A DNA stretch of 64,000 nt, taken from NCBI GenBank assembly GCA_018268915.1, contig JAFDVQ010000006.1:682001-746000 (forward strand). Reading direction: 5' to 3'. The notes beneath the pieces were generated by a model. It made no database searches. It saw only the letters and a list, made by a program, of their open reading frames with translations, and was not told where the DNA came from. Shown piece after piece: positions 17,701 through 26,900 of the stretch. Positions within the stretch are counted from its first letter, which is position 1. Every line of letters begins with the position of its first letter. The stretch comes from Acidobacteriota bacterium (GTDB lineage Bacteria; Acidobacteriota; Terriglobia; Terriglobales; Acidobacteriaceae). The position numbers were made by a program, and so were the translations under genes.

Positions 17701-18277
17701 CGCCGCCAAACTGAGGAAGATTGTTGGAGACGCCGAGGCCAAGAGCGGCGAGTGAGGTGATGTTGCGGCCGTTCGTGGAGAGCTGCGAGACCTCTTCGCC
17801 GTTGATCAGGTTGCTGACTTCGCTAGTCTCGGTTTGGACCTGGAGGGAGTTGGCTTCGACGGTGACGGTTTGTGCCTGGCTGCCAACGGCCATGGTCACA
17901 TTTTCCTGACGGGTCTGGGCGACGTTCAGCACAACTCCCGTTTTGGAGTATTTCTGAAAGCCCTGAGCGGTGGCAGTCACGTTAAAGGTGCCGTGCGCGA
18001 GGTTCGCAAATACATAAATCCCGGCCCCGTTCGAGGTAGACTGCCTTTCCTGTCCGGTGGCGGTGTCCGTGAGAACGACGGTAGCGTTGGGAATCACCGC
18101 CCCGCTGGGATCCGTAACGGTTCCGGTGAGGACCGCGTTCTCCTGCGCGCGCAATTCGGGCGCGAGGAAAGCGAGTGCTGTCAGGACTGCTGAAAGCGTC
18201 AAAAATGAACGCCAGCGTCGTGCTGAGTACTTATGGGTTGATGCGAGATTTCTCCCGCGAAGGGGGAAGAGATACAT
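14780..18277 (-). CDS. TonB-dependent receptor, Oar-like, with carboxypeptidase-regulatory N-terminal domain
   Basis: An outer-membrane beta-barrel transporter of 1165 residues. ATG at 18277 is chosen over 18295 because AGGAGG lies 6 nt before it. A signal sequence (about 20-45, FLTLSAVLTALAFLAPELRAQ) is followed by a carboxypeptidase-regulatory beta-sandwich (AVLTGTVTDPSGAVIPNATV, about 45-130), then a plug with VEANSLQVQTETSEVSNLI and VYLIDGAEQND-like segments, and a long barrel ending in ELGGKFIF with terminal Phe. These receptors in Acidobacteria are often next to glycan enzymes and probably import oligosaccharides or peptides with TonB-ExbBD energy. GH3 and RidA-like genes follow on the same strand behind a terminator. 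Substrate unknown. Confidence 0.92.
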   Translation of the reverse strand: MYLFPLRGRNLASTHKYSARRWRSFLTLSAVLTALAFLAPELRAQENAVLTGTVTDPSGAVIPNATVVLTDTATGQERQSTSNGAGIYVFANLAHGTFNVTATAQGFQKYSKTGVVLNVAQTRQENVTMAVGSQAQTVTVEANSLQVQTETSEVSNLINGEEVSQLSTNGRNITSLAALGLGVSNNLPQFGGVDALTSSNAIEFNGTRQSHNIYLIDGAEQNDRGCGGCFMNLPSQDAIAEFRTLDSNYSPDYGIGSGGTVTMVIKSGGKQYHGEIYEFNRNTAYNANDYFLKRSGKERPKFQLNEPGANLGGPIPFTGGRTFFFVNEEWRRLIQGSAPSIANTIMADNFPTAGQNLAYTSPNGTAPLVPKTTDPAKLAIYSANGLTPGAPFPTNGDGTYNIPAAVMDPNSILEVNSGAFPQPNLGTNQYIASIPQPENVREDVVRIDHTINQKFQLMGHFLHDSMTKTFFPPLWSSSTYPTVGTTMQNPSYTAVIRLTQTYSPNLLNETSFLYGGNKINLTPIAGQGGSFQIPSGWTASSFFPVANNAGNDMPEIDLQGSPLSVTWTEAYFPWKNGYEGFEYRDDLTWNKGRHQFKFGANWLHDYKNQQLQANTQGTAAFNSSNKNFSGDSYIDFLLGDASSFTQLQDLAGKHWVNNNYGGYANDNWHLTPHFVLNIGLRFDGMPHAFERYDAFANFVQADYDRSQGYPLNNTPGDPNLGTIRPEFLTTFSKTGDQPFYLNGIRAAGVNGFPRGNVENRYFTWQPRVGFNWDVFGDGKTVLRGGAGVFYERVQGNDVYNAALNPPFAYQPSAQNVYFSDPHTSAVTGATTSQTFPSTLTAINYNYPPPGTMDYSLGIQRQLAPSVVAVIQYVGSDGWDQNNDRAVNTLPLNDITNRQAVAGGANANLYRNYPGFAGITQEENETHFNYNSFQAGLRIENRWGLTTQFSYTYGHNIDEVTNDLGGLSNPYDPKYDWGSDTGFDRRHIFNASYVYSLPWFKHSGNGLARTLVGGWQISGITSASTGLPQTITYNGADTVGLGGGFTNRPDKVSAVKYPKTAGAWFDKSAFADPIAPWNGGSNQGFGSTGKDSVLGPALINENLSLFKMFALTSHEGPRIELRFESFNTFNHTNYQGIDRASHDANFGQVTSDYGPRLLELGGKFIF

Positions 18278-19126
18278 TGTTTGCCTCCTAAGCAAACGAC
18301 TCCTGATGCGTCCGGAGACCGCGTCCCGGGCGCCGATTGCCGTTTCAGTAAGTGACTTTCAGTTCGAACCTGACCCTTCCGCAGCCAGGAGTCTGGCGGC
18401 GGCGGGACCCGATCTCGAGATCACCTGAGTTTTTTCATGTTTTCTTCGGACGATCTTCGATGCTTCTCACGGACGACAGCCCTTCGGTCACGGCGCGTGT
18501 CCGCGACAGAGGGTAGGGAAGTCTGACGTCAGTCTTGCAGGCCGCGTGTTCGTTTACCGGCTGGGTGTGCGAAGGTGGTTCTCTTCTAGCTTTTCTACGG
18601 GTCAGTTCTTATCGAGCACACCGTATGAATATGCCGAGGCCGCTATTCCGGGAAGCAGGCAAGCGTCAATTTCGATTCTTGGCTGTTTCCCGGCAAGCGT
18701 TATCTTCAGCGCAGGTATTCTTGCGCCTTTGAAACATGTTTGTCAACGTTTTGTGACTCGATTCTTCAGGTCGATTAGAGCGGACCCTCTGCCTAGAAAA
18801 TCAATTTATCTACTAGGTATAAGTACTTGATCACCGTGAGCTCGGGCTCATGCGACGCCCCAGGAAATCGTTTTCGGAAACTAGTAGTTTTCCCGGGTTC
18901 GGGTTGGATGGTGGCAACTTTCGGCTCTTCCGATATCTGGGGATGAATGGTGTCCGTAAATGGACGCGCAGAACAAGCTTCGGACGGTAGTTCTTCTCCG
19001 GGCAGTGGCCCTCGCCCGCCAAAATCCAGCATTCGTGTCGGAAAGAAGCTCGTTGCGTTTGGAACCTCAACTGCTTGGATTTCGTCATACGATCTAGTCC
19101 GGGCCGCGCATTTTGGAGGGTTAGGA
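18278..19126. other. Divergent intergenic region with two palindromes
   Basis: No gene is convincing in these about 850 bp; the plus-strand frame from 18947 is only an upstream extension of the permease. Two short palindromes stand out: AAACATGTTT (18732-18741, perfect) and AAACTAGTAGTTT (18878-18890, symmetric about a central G). Either could be an operator for the TonB receptor or the permease; LacI-family sites have comparable size and symmetry. Promoter elements could not be assigned with confidence. Confidence 0.4.
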
Positions 19127-21607
19127 ATGCAGAATCTGTTACACGACTTGCGCTACGCGATTCGACAATTGCGCAACACGCCGGGGATGGCGCTGCTGGC
19201 GATCTTGACTCTGGCTCTTGGCGTGGGTGCCAACACCGCCATCTTCACGGTGATCGACACCGTTCTGCTCCGGCCGCTGCCCTACTCGCATTCTGACCGG
19301 CTGGTCTTCATTGGGCCTGGCGGGGACAAGCCCAGCTTCGGATCCACGTCGTGGCTGAACTACAAGGATGTGCAGACCCAATCCGCGCTGATGGAGACTG
19401 TAGCGGGGTATGCCGAAGATGTAAGCGTACTGGAGTCGAAGGACTCCTCGGTCAGCGTGGTCGCTCCGCGGGTAACGCCGAATCTCTTTACCATGCTGGG
19501 TTCCCGGGCAATGTTAGGGAGGACCTTCTCGGAAGCTGAAGGACTATCGGGCGGACCGGCCGTGGTTCTGCTCTCAGAGGGCTTATGGAAAGAGACATTT
19601 CATTCTGACCAGAACATCGTCGGCCAGGTGGTGAAAATCGGGGGGAAGCCCAGCATGGTAGTCGGCGTGATGCCGGCGAGTTTTCGCTTTCCCGACAACA
19701 TGGGACCCGATCTGCAGAAGGGTGTATGGCTGCCGATTCAGCCAACTCCGGAGATGCTGAAGGATCGTGGATATCACTTCTTCAATGTTGCAGGTGTGAT
19801 GAGGCAAGGAGCCACGGTAAAGCAAGTGCAGCAGGAGGTGAGCGCGATTGCAGCTCGCCTGCCTCATGAGCATGAACCGGTAACCTTCAGGGTTGACCCC
19901 TATCAAGAAGTCCTGACGGGGCCGGTGCGTCCGGTGCTGATTGCACTTTTCGCTGCGCTCGGTCTGGTGCTTCTCATTGCCTGCGCGAACGTTTCCAATC
20001 TGCTGATTGCGCGCGCGCTGAGCAGGCAGCAGGAGTTTGCAGTGCGTGCCGCGCTCGGTGCTGGTCGATCGAGGCTGGTCGGGCAGATGCTCTCCGAAGG
20101 ACTTCTGCTGAGTGTGCTTGGGTGTGGAGTGGGAGTAGGCCTGGCCGAGCTGGCGATGATGGGAATTCGGAAGCTGCCCGACGGGACGATTCCCATGGCA
20201 GACTCGATCGGCATCCGCTGGACGGTACTGCTGGTGCTGGCGGGGATTGCCGCGGTGACGACAGTGCTGTCATCTCTCTTGCCGGCTTTGCTTGTAGCGA
20301 AGGCCAATCCTCAGATTGCGCTGCAGGCGGCTTCACGCGGTGTCGGATCGAAGTCGACCGGTGGGAAGCTGAGTGGCTGGCTCGTCGCAGGAGAGGTTGC
20401 CCTTTCAACCTTGCTGCTGGTAGGAACGGGTTTGCTGTTCCGAACGCTGTGGAATCTGGAGCAATCGCATCTGGGCTTCCAGACTGAGCACGTCACGACA
20501 TTCTCCGCCATGCCCGCGGATGCGGCCGGTTTCTCGGGAATGTCAGTTTCGGAAGATACCCAGAACGCGCCAGTGTCAGTTGCGACGATCACCTATGAAC
20601 CAGTGCTTGCCCGCATCAGGCAGCTGCCAGGCTTTGAGGCTGCAGCAATGGCGACCTCTCCGCCGCTATCGGGCATGGATCTGCACTCGAGTTTTGATAT
20701 CCTCGGTCAGCCTACAGACAGTTCTCATCACCCTCAAGCGAGAGTCTCCGCCGTGAGCGGCGATTACTCGCGAGCAATGGGAACCCCGACTGTGCGGGGC
20801 CGGGTGGTGGGTGACTCGGACACCCTCACAACGCCTTTTGTCGCTGTTGTCAACGAAACCCTGGTCAAGAAGTATTTCGCAGACAAAGACCCGTTGGGGA
20901 AGCAGATCAACCTGGGCGGCAAAGACACCGGCATGATCAAGCCGTACACCATTGTTGGCGTCCTGGCAGACCAGGTGGATTCGAGCGTGGGTGGGGCCAT
21001 TCAGCCCTTAGTGCTGCTGCCGCAACAGCAGATTCCAACAACGTCCCTCTTCTACCAGGCGCTGCTCAAGACAGTGGTGACATTTGTGGTGAAGACGCGC
21101 GGCAGCATTCCTGTAGCCCAGCAGATGCGTACCGTCTTCCATCAGCTTGCACCGGGCTTCGCGCTGGACAATTTCCAGACGATGCAGGAGGCAGTGGATA
21201 AGAACACCTTCAGCCAGCGGTTGGGGCTTTACCTGGTCGCATCTTTCGCGGGACTGGCGATTGCGATGGTGATTGCAGGTCTTTATGGCGTACTTTCGCA
21301 ACTAGTGAGCTACCGGCGGCGTGAGATCGGAGTGCGCATGGCACTGGGTGCAACGCGCGCGAGCGTTGCAAAGCTGGTGCTGCGCCAAGGGTCGCTGCTG
21401 ATCGGATCGGGGCTTTTCCTCGGGCTCTTGCTGGCCTTTGCATCCGGCCGGTTGATTAAGGGATTCCTCTATGAGGTGAAACCGCTTGATGCCAGTACGT
21501 ATGCGGCGGTGGCAGTGGTCCTGACGGCGATCGGACTGGTGGCGGCGCTGATTCCCGCGCGACGGGCGGCGACGATTCAGCCGATGCAAGCTCTCCGGGA
21601 CGAGTAA
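19127..21607 (+). CDS. ADOP-family ABC transporter permease
   Basis: ATG at 19127 has GGAGGG 6 nt upstream; the longer frame from 18947 is rejected. The 826-residue protein opens with [36 protein letters not shown], the classic start of acidobacterial duplicated orphan permeases. Two FtsX/MacB-type units are visible: each has one membrane helix, a periplasmic MacB-PCD domain, then three helices; the FtsX cores lie near 280-400 ([21 protein letters not shown]) and 720-826 ([20 protein letters not shown]). Such permeases need a separate LolD/MacB-type ATPase. None is adjacent, though an orphan LolD-like ATPase is at 37475. The likely role is mechanotransmission-type export or efflux; substrate unknown. 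Confidence 0.93.
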   Translation: MQNLLHDLRYAIRQLRNTPGMALLAILTLALGVGANTAIFTVIDTVLLRPLPYSHSDRLVFIGPGGDKPSFGSTSWLNYKDVQTQSALMETVAGYAEDVSVLESKDSSVSVVAPRVTPNLFTMLGSRAMLGRTFSEAEGLSGGPAVVLLSEGLWKETFHSDQNIVGQVVKIGGKPSMVVGVMPASFRFPDNMGPDLQKGVWLPIQPTPEMLKDRGYHFFNVAGVMRQGATVKQVQQEVSAIAARLPHEHEPVTFRVDPYQEVLTGPVRPVLIALFAALGLVLLIACANVSNLLIARALSRQQEFAVRAALGAGRSRLVGQMLSEGLLLSVLGCGVGVGLAELAMMGIRKLPDGTIPMADSIGIRWTVLLVLAGIAAVTTVLSSLLPALLVAKANPQIALQAASRGVGSKSTGGKLSGWLVAGEVALSTLLLVGTGLLFRTLWNLEQSHLGFQTEHVTTFSAMPADAAGFSGMSVSEDTQNAPVSVATITYEPVLARIRQLPGFEAAAMATSPPLSGMDLHSSFDILGQPTDSSHHPQARVSAVSGDYSRAMGTPTVRGRVVGDSDTLTTPFVAVVNETLVKKYFADKDPLGKQINLGGKDTGMIKPYTIVGVLADQVDSSVGGAIQPLVLLPQQQIPTTSLFYQALLKTVVTFVVKTRGSIPVAQQMRTVFHQLAPGFALDNFQTMQEAVDKNTFSQRLGLYLVASFAGLAIAMVIAGLYGVLSQLVSYRRREIGVRMALGATRASVAKLVLRQGSLLIGSGLFLGLLLAFASGRLIKGFLYEVKPLDASTYAAVAVVLTAIGLVAALIPARRAATIQPMQALRDE

Positions 21608-21640
21608 GGCAGGGGACGAAGGAACAAGCAGGAGTAACAA
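21608..21640 (+). repeat. Purine-rich intergenic tract
   Basis: Just after the permease stop, GGCAGGGGACGAAGGAACAAG-like purine-rich sequence resembles the tract at 35590-35640 (CAAGGGGACAAGAAAACAGGGG). Both look like copies of a loose family of short intergenic repeats rather than coding or regulatory sequence. Confidence 0.4.
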
Positions 21641-21730
21641 GTTCTTTGGCTGCAACGATCGATCAGGAGCTCAGTTGCTCGATGGTGTCGCGCGCATCCA
21701 ACTCCAGATGTGCGTTGGTAGAATCTGGCC

Positions 21731-23449
21731 ATGATCTGTGAAGGCTGGGAAGGGCTCACGGTCGACGGCAGGTTTCCGCTGCTTGAGTGGCTTGGCGGAT
21801 GGGCTGATCGGTGCGTTTTTCTTACGGTACGGCAGTCAACACATACCGCGAACATTAAGCTGATACAAGCGAGCGGCGCGGACGCGGATGCGTGCGTTGC
21901 CAAGTGGGAAGCGGCGAAGGCGTTGCCCCATCCCTGCCTCGTGGAGATGATGGAGACGGGGCACTACCGCCTCGGCGATACGGATGTTGCGTACGTCGTG
22001 ACCGAGAAAGCCGATACGTTTCTGTCGGGGATAATTCCTCGAAAAGCGCTGGATGCGGCGAAGGCAAAAGAGATTCTTTCGCCCGTGGTAGACGCGCTTG
22101 CGTTTGTGCACGAGAGCGGCTATGTGCACGGAAGCGTCAAACCGTCGAGCATCGCTTTGATTGGCGATCACTGGAAGCTGTCTTCTGATGAGATGGCGCG
22201 AGCGGGCGACCCTCTGAAGCTGAATCGGGAACTTGATACCTACGACGCCCCTGAAGCTGGTGGCAGCACAGTGACATCCGCGGCCGACATGTGGTCGCTG
22301 GGAATGATTGTCGTCGAGGCATGTTCACAGCGAACTCCTGTGTGGGATCGCAATACGGCAGGCGATCTGGGTGTACCGGACTGGCTGCCGCAACCGTTTG
22401 GCGAAATTGCGCGCGAGTGTGTTCGGTGGGACCCGGTTGCTCGAATGTCCATCACGCAGGTGAAGGACCTGTTGGCGCGAACCCCGATAGCTGAGAGCGC
22501 AATAGCTGGATCTTCTGCCGCTCGTGAGCCGAAGGTTCACAGCGTTGCCGCAGCAGCGGCGATCGCAACAGATGCGCCTGTTTCTAAGTTGTCAGATCGG
22601 GTCGCTGCGGTCCGAGCTGAGGAGCCAGGTGAGCTGCGACCCCCCGCACGAGGAACATTTGAGCGAGAGACAGACGAGCTTACACCCCGTTCGCCGCGTC
22701 TCTTCGCTGACATCGCCGAGGACGAAGAGCGCCCCAGCCGCACAGGGCCCTTATTGTTCGCGATTCTCGCTCTTCTGGTGATCGGGGTTGTCTTGGGGAT
22801 TCGTTACAGGAGCAGGATCCGGCCACTGATTGCAAAGCAGAACGCGCCGTCGTCGAGTCAACAAACGCCGCAGACCGAAGCGCCACAGAATCCGGCTGGA
22901 GCGGTGAAGCCGGATCAGGATACGACCCCGAGTGCAACGCAATCTGCACCTGCGCCAAATCAGACCTCTCCACCTGCAACGGGAACCCGCAGTCAGGCTG
23001 CCGAGCCTCCGGCGGAGACGGCGAAAACACCCTCGCAGGAGGCGGGTTCTCAGGATGCCGGTGAAACAAATCAGGCAAAGTCGGCGCCTCAGTCAGAAGA
23101 GAAGGCTCCGCCCGAGAGCGAGACTCCGGCTTCACCACGAGTAATGAATGCAAAGGGAGCTGTTCTGAAGCGGGTTCTGCCGAACGTTGCGCCAGGCGCA
23201 TTCCAAAGTATGCGCAGGCCGGTGCAGGTAGATGTGCGAGTCTCAGTGGACGACAGCGGTGCAGTGTCAAGCGCCCAGTGCGTGACCCAAAGCCGGGGAA
23301 ACTACTGGGCAAAAGTCTCTCAGCAGGCAGCCGAAAGCTGGAAGTTCAAGGCGCCAGTTTCCGAAGGACATACACAGACTAGCTATTGGATGCTGCTGTT
23401 TGAATACAACCGGGGGCACACAGACGTGGTGGCAAAGCAGCTGCGTTGA
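21731..23449 (+). CDS. Membrane-anchored pseudokinase with TonB-C-terminal-like tail
   Basis: The 572-residue protein combines parts not usually seen together. Residues 1-250 follow a protein-kinase fold: KALPHPCLVEMMETGHY, HESGYVHGSVKPSSIAL and a DMWSLGMIVVEACSQRTPVW segment matching subdomain IX. The catalytic HRDLKPxN loop is replaced by HGSVKPSS (133-140), with the Asp lost. The DFG motif is absent (HWKLSSDEM) and no glycine-rich loop is visible, so it should be catalytically dead. A membrane helix follows (339-358), then a Pro/Gln/Glu-rich linker (370-470). The last 90 residues resemble the TonB C-terminal domain (VDVRVSVDDSGAVSSAQCV...AAESWKFKAP). The topology suggests cytoplasmic pseudokinase and periplasmic tail. 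Role unknown. Confidence 0.75.
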   Translation: MICEGWEGLTVDGRFPLLEWLGGWADRCVFLTVRQSTHTANIKLIQASGADADACVAKWEAAKALPHPCLVEMMETGHYRLGDTDVAYVVTEKADTFLSGIIPRKALDAAKAKEILSPVVDALAFVHESGYVHGSVKPSSIALIGDHWKLSSDEMARAGDPLKLNRELDTYDAPEAGGSTVTSAADMWSLGMIVVEACSQRTPVWDRNTAGDLGVPDWLPQPFGEIARECVRWDPVARMSITQVKDLLARTPIAESAIAGSSAAREPKVHSVAAAAAIATDAPVSKLSDRVAAVRAEEPGELRPPARGTFERETDELTPRSPRLFADIAEDEERPSRTGPLLFAILALLVIGVVLGIRYRSRIRPLIAKQNAPSSSQQTPQTEAPQNPAGAVKPDQDTTPSATQSAPAPNQTSPPATGTRSQAAEPPAETAKTPSQEAGSQDAGETNQAKSAPQSEEKAPPESETPASPRVMNAKGAVLKRVLPNVAPGAFQSMRRPVQVDVRVSVDDSGAVSSAQCVTQSRGNYWAKVSQQAAESWKFKAPVSEGHTQTSYWMLLFEYNRGHTDVVAKQLR

Positions 23450-23465
23450 GGAAACACTGCAGGAA

Positions 23466-23849
23466 GTGACGCAGGGACTTCTGGTTTTGTCGTTCCTCAC
23501 GGGGTGTGCCGCAAGCCTTGAGCAGGGGAGCGCAGGCGTTGATCAGGTTATTGACGTCTGGCGTGGACACTCAGTTTGCATGGTTAAGAGCAGTCCATGC
23601 CACGACGAACAGAATGTGCACCACATCTCCCTATTCCAGAAAAGCCCGGAGTCTACTTCGTTTCCGGCAACAACGTGAACGGCAAAGAAGAGGCAATTGG
23701 CACGAGAATGGAAGTATGACGCCATCGCTCACGTGCTTATGTATAAGTTCACGCGCGGAATCTTTCGGCTGAAGATCGAAGGCGACGAGCTGGAAGGCGA
23801 CCTCAGGCTTCCCGATGGCACGCTGTATCGCCAAATCTACCTCGAGTAA
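23466..23849 (+). pseudogene. Small secreted/lipoprotein gene broken by two compensating frameshifts
   Basis: Three consecutive stretches read as one protein only if the frame is changed twice. The first (frame of 23466) gives TQGLLVLSFLTGC then DVWRGHSVCMVKSSPCHDEQNVH. The middle (about 23633-23705, another frame) gives KPGVYFVSGNNVNGKEEAIGT. The last returns to the first frame: EWKYDAIAHVLMYKFTRG, then FRLKIEGDELEGDLRLPDGT, to TAA at 23847. In the original frame a TGA at 23676 interrupts it. The combined product resembles a short exported family of about 130 residues with a WRG...C...SPCHDE signature that I recall from acidobacterial genomes. The start (GTG 23466) is uncertain. Assembly error is the main alternative. 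Confidence 0.65.
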
Positions 23850-23858
23850 CTGATTGCA

Positions 23859-25430
23859 TTACGGCGTCGCACAGGTGAAGTTCGCCGCATCGTTCGTGTC
23901 GCCCGAGCCTGAATACTTCAAGACATTAGGGTAGGCGCAGAGCGGCCGTGTCATGACTACTTTCGGTGCGCCATTTTCGCCCTGGCCATATTTTGTGGCG
24001 GTGATGTTCTCTTCCGGTGAGCCTTTCTCAACCCAGTTCACGAGCGAATCGAAGAGGCCGTATGTTGGGCCCTTGGCGGTTTGCAATCCGAACTGGCCGA
24101 AGAAGCTTGGTCCCGGGCCGCCAGCGCAATGTTCTACGCCGGGGGCCATGTAGAGACGTAGGAATGAATCAGTGTCGCCCATCTTCTGCTGAACGCTCTT
24201 GAAATACTCGACGGTGTTCCAAGGCGAGATGGCCTGATCATTCCACCCGTGATAGAGGATGAGCTTGCCTCCATGCGCAGAGAACTTCCCGAGGTCGGGA
24301 TCAGTAGCATCGAGATCCGCTGCCTCTTTCTCGCGTGATTGGCGGTAGGATGCTACCGGATCGGCAGTGAGCGCGCTCCATTTCGGATCGCCGGTGACCA
24401 TGTAGCGGAAGTAGTTGTCGATGTAATGGAGACCGGATGCGCTGGTTGGATCCTGGCCAATGACCCACTCCCGCCAGCCCATCTCGTCGCCAGCGGTGAA
24501 GCCGGGATAAGAGATTTTCGCGGAGTCGTTGCGCACCCCGCTGTAGATCGAATTGAGAGTTGCGATTTGCGGTTGCGTCAGGCAGTCGGAAGCCTCTTCG
24601 CCTTTGCACAGAAGCACCTGCGGATCGAAGTGGCATTTCGCCGGGTCGTTGACGATGCCATCCTTTACGCCGTCGAGTGCGTCGCAAGCGGCCAGTGACG
24701 CCTTCTGAATCGCCGGGAGCTTGAGGTCGGAGAAGTAGGAACGCGGATCGGATTGCCTTGTCTGTATGACCATGACGCCGGCACCCACCATGCTGGACCA
24801 CGCGTTTGCGGGTGCGCCGGCGAGAATGCCGTCGTAGTCGGTCGGGAAGCGTTGCGCTTCCACCAGCGCCTCGCGGCCTCCATCGGAGCATGAATCGAAG
24901 TAGGCTTTATTCTCGTGCTTTCCGTAGTAGGCGGAGATAATCTCTCCCGCTGCAAGCCGAGTAAGGTGAACTGCACGCCAGCCGAAGTCCTTCACTTTTT
25001 CGGGATGCTGGTAAGCCCATGTCGCGTCGGTGGCATTACCCTGGTGACCGGCGTCTGATCCTGCAACCGCAAAGTTGCGCTTCAGGTAGGCGGAGAGCTC
25101 GTCGTAACCGATGGATCCGGCGAATCCGCCATTCCCTGCGCCCAGCAGGCGGCCATTCCAGCTCTGCGCAGGCAGCCAGATCTCGAAGTGGATAGACGAA
25201 TCGCTGGTGGGGCGAAGGATGCCGGTAACGCGACAGAAGGAAGGTAGCCCGGTGAACGAAGGGCGAGACTCCATGATTGTCACCGTTCCAGAGGTGACAG
25301 ATTCTGCGAGAGTGATGGTGGTGTTCTCAAGTTTGAGGGATTTCAGTGAAGCGCAATCGGCACCGTGGAGGGATACTGCGCATGTGATGAAAAAGAGAAC
25401 GAACCAGCAAACGCGGGCATGACGATTCAA
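23859..25430 (-). CDS. Tannase/feruloyl-esterase-family exported hydrolase
   Basis: The alpha/beta hydrolase of about 523 residues is taken from TTG at 25430, which has AAGGGGG 5 nt before it and directly yields a signal peptide (LNRHARVCWFVLFFITCAVSLHG). Extension to ATG 25517 or beyond would put a non-hydrophobic leader ahead of it. Family motifs: the nucleophile region DSCSDGGREALVEAQRFP with Cys-Ser-x-Gly-Gly, LILYHGWNDQAISPWNT with catalytic Asp, and GVEHCAGGPG with catalytic His next to the second Cys of the characteristic CS-D-HC disulfide. The enzymes cleave galloyl or feruloyl esters of plant phenolics. It is divergent from the exported protein at 25599. Tannase versus feruloyl esterase cannot be separated by eye. 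Confidence 0.9.
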   Translation of the reverse strand: MNRHARVCWFVLFFITCAVSLHGADCASLKSLKLENTTITLAESVTSGTVTIMESRPSFTGLPSFCRVTGILRPTSDSSIHFEIWLPAQSWNGRLLGAGNGGFAGSIGYDELSAYLKRNFAVAGSDAGHQGNATDATWAYQHPEKVKDFGWRAVHLTRLAAGEIISAYYGKHENKAYFDSCSDGGREALVEAQRFPTDYDGILAGAPANAWSSMVGAGVMVIQTRQSDPRSYFSDLKLPAIQKASLAACDALDGVKDGIVNDPAKCHFDPQVLLCKGEEASDCLTQPQIATLNSIYSGVRNDSAKISYPGFTAGDEMGWREWVIGQDPTSASGLHYIDNYFRYMVTGDPKWSALTADPVASYRQSREKEAADLDATDPDLGKFSAHGGKLILYHGWNDQAISPWNTVEYFKSVQQKMGDTDSFLRLYMAPGVEHCAGGPGPSFFGQFGLQTAKGPTYGLFDSLVNWVEKGSPEENITATKYGQGENGAPKVVMTRPLCAYPNVLKYSGSGDTNDAANFTCATP

Positions 25431-25598
25431 GCGACCCCCTTGAGGTACGACAACGTTATCGAGTGGATTAAACCAGATAGGCTTGGCCGCGTGCCAGCAG
25501 AGGATGATCAGGCTCATGCTTTGAGCCGCAGCTCCAAATTGTGACCGGTGGCATCTTGCTGAGATCAGCCGGCACAAAATGCGGGTAGACTTGCGGCA

Positions 25599-26828
25599 AT
25601 GATCACGAAGAAGGTTTGGATCTGGATAGCCGGGTGCGCGGTGCTTGGGGCTATCTGTGGGGGCATCCCGGATGCGGCCGCGCAGCAGCTCACACCGGTG
25701 AACCGCTCGCACAGCTTCGGGCCAGACCAGTGTGGGCCCGGCGACCCTTCGTATATCAAAACGGCGAATGAGACCGGCGGAGTGCCGCTCTTTTTGCAGC
25801 GCAGCGAAGCTGGCAAAGCGATGCAGTTGATGCTGGAGTCGACGCGCCAGAACGTCTCCACTGTTCTGTGGGCTTCCTCGAAGCTGGCGGGCAACACGCA
25901 AAGCTTAGACATACCGGTTGATTCGGTTACTGAACGGATCACCTTCACTTTCTCTGTCGATAACAAAGGAACGAAGCTGATCCTGCGGCAGGCAAACGGT
26001 CAGGAGATCGGTGTCGGCTCACCCGGCGTGACAGACACGGAGCTGAACTGCGGTCGCGTAATCACGATTGTGAAGCCGCAAGCAGGTACCTGGCATGCGG
26101 AGGTGAAAGGCAGCGGTACCTTCTGGCTGGAAGCGAAGGCACAAAGCGAGATCTACTTCATCAAGGCTGAGTTCGTTGAGCTGGGCGGGCGGCTTGGTCA
26201 TCAGGGACTCTTCCGCATTCATGGCCAGCCGATCGCCGGACAGCCGGCTACTCTGCAGGTTTCAATATCGGCTACCAAGGCCAGGTCCACCGAAGTTGCG
26301 CTGGTGAGCTCAGGAGGCGAACTGCTCCAGAAGCTGCACCTGAAGACCACGGACAATGATCGTGAATTCCTCGAGTTGATGGGAGCAGTAGCTTTGCCAA
26401 GCGTGCCGTTCCGTATCGCTGTGATTGGCCGCGATGCGAAGGGGATGCCATATCAGCGCTACAACTCGCCGTTCTTTCACGCGGAGAGCGTTCAGGTCAT
26501 TCCACGCTTCAGCTTCGATGAGCTCGCAGCGGGAGAAAAGAAAACCGGCGAGTTCGAGGTGAGGAACTTCGGTCCGGCACGAACCTTCAAGGTGACACTG
26601 ACAGATGCGCACAAGTTCGTAACGAGCGTTGAACCGCAGGAGCTATCTATTCCTGGCGGAAACGTGGGGCTGTTCAAGGCGCAGCTGGATGTTCCAGCGG
26701 GAACACAGGCGGGTGTCGGAGACGATGTTATCGCAGTGGTCGCGAGCACTTCGGGTACTGCAACCTCCAACTCGGCGATCGTGCATTTATCCGTTGCGCG
26801 TAAAGCTGACCCTGGCGGGCAGCGCTGA
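25599..26828 (+). CDS. Exported multi-beta-sandwich protein, function unknown
   Basis: The 409-residue protein starts with a signal peptide (MITKKVWIWIAGCAVLGAICGGIPDAAAQ). A mature N-terminal module has the conserved-looking block CGPGDPSYIKTANETGGVPLFL. A second segment (IDIPVDSVTERITFTFS...LRQANGQEIG...KPQAGTWHAEVKGSG) resembles the beta-sandwich that follows VWA domains in hemicentin-like proteins. A C-terminal Ig-like module follows (SFDELAAGEKKTGEFEVRNFG...VPAGTQAGVGDDVIAVV). No catalytic motif or lipobox is visible. It precedes dnaG by 72 bp on the same strand, but a functional link is unlikely. The hemicentin resemblance is from memory of the family and needs a profile search. Confidence 0.65.
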   Translation: MITKKVWIWIAGCAVLGAICGGIPDAAAQQLTPVNRSHSFGPDQCGPGDPSYIKTANETGGVPLFLQRSEAGKAMQLMLESTRQNVSTVLWASSKLAGNTQSLDIPVDSVTERITFTFSVDNKGTKLILRQANGQEIGVGSPGVTDTELNCGRVITIVKPQAGTWHAEVKGSGTFWLEAKAQSEIYFIKAEFVELGGRLGHQGLFRIHGQPIAGQPATLQVSISATKARSTEVALVSSGGELLQKLHLKTTDNDREFLELMGAVALPSVPFRIAVIGRDAKGMPYQRYNSPFFHAESVQVIPRFSFDELAAGEKKTGEFEVRNFGPARTFKVTLTDAHKFVTSVEPQELSIPGGNVGLFKAQLDVPAGTQAGVGDDVIAVVASTSGTATSNSAIVHLSVARKADPGGQR

Positions 26829-26900
26829 CCATAAGGCCTGCTTTCCACGGCTTCCACATCAATGGGATCAGCGCGGACGTATTCTTGAAGAACGTCCCGC

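Noticed and set aside
18947..19126. 60-codon N-terminal extension of the ADOP permease
   Set aside because: No ribosome site at 18947, non-hydrophobic odd sequence, and ATG 19127 has GGAGGG at good spacing and begins the conserved family N-terminus.
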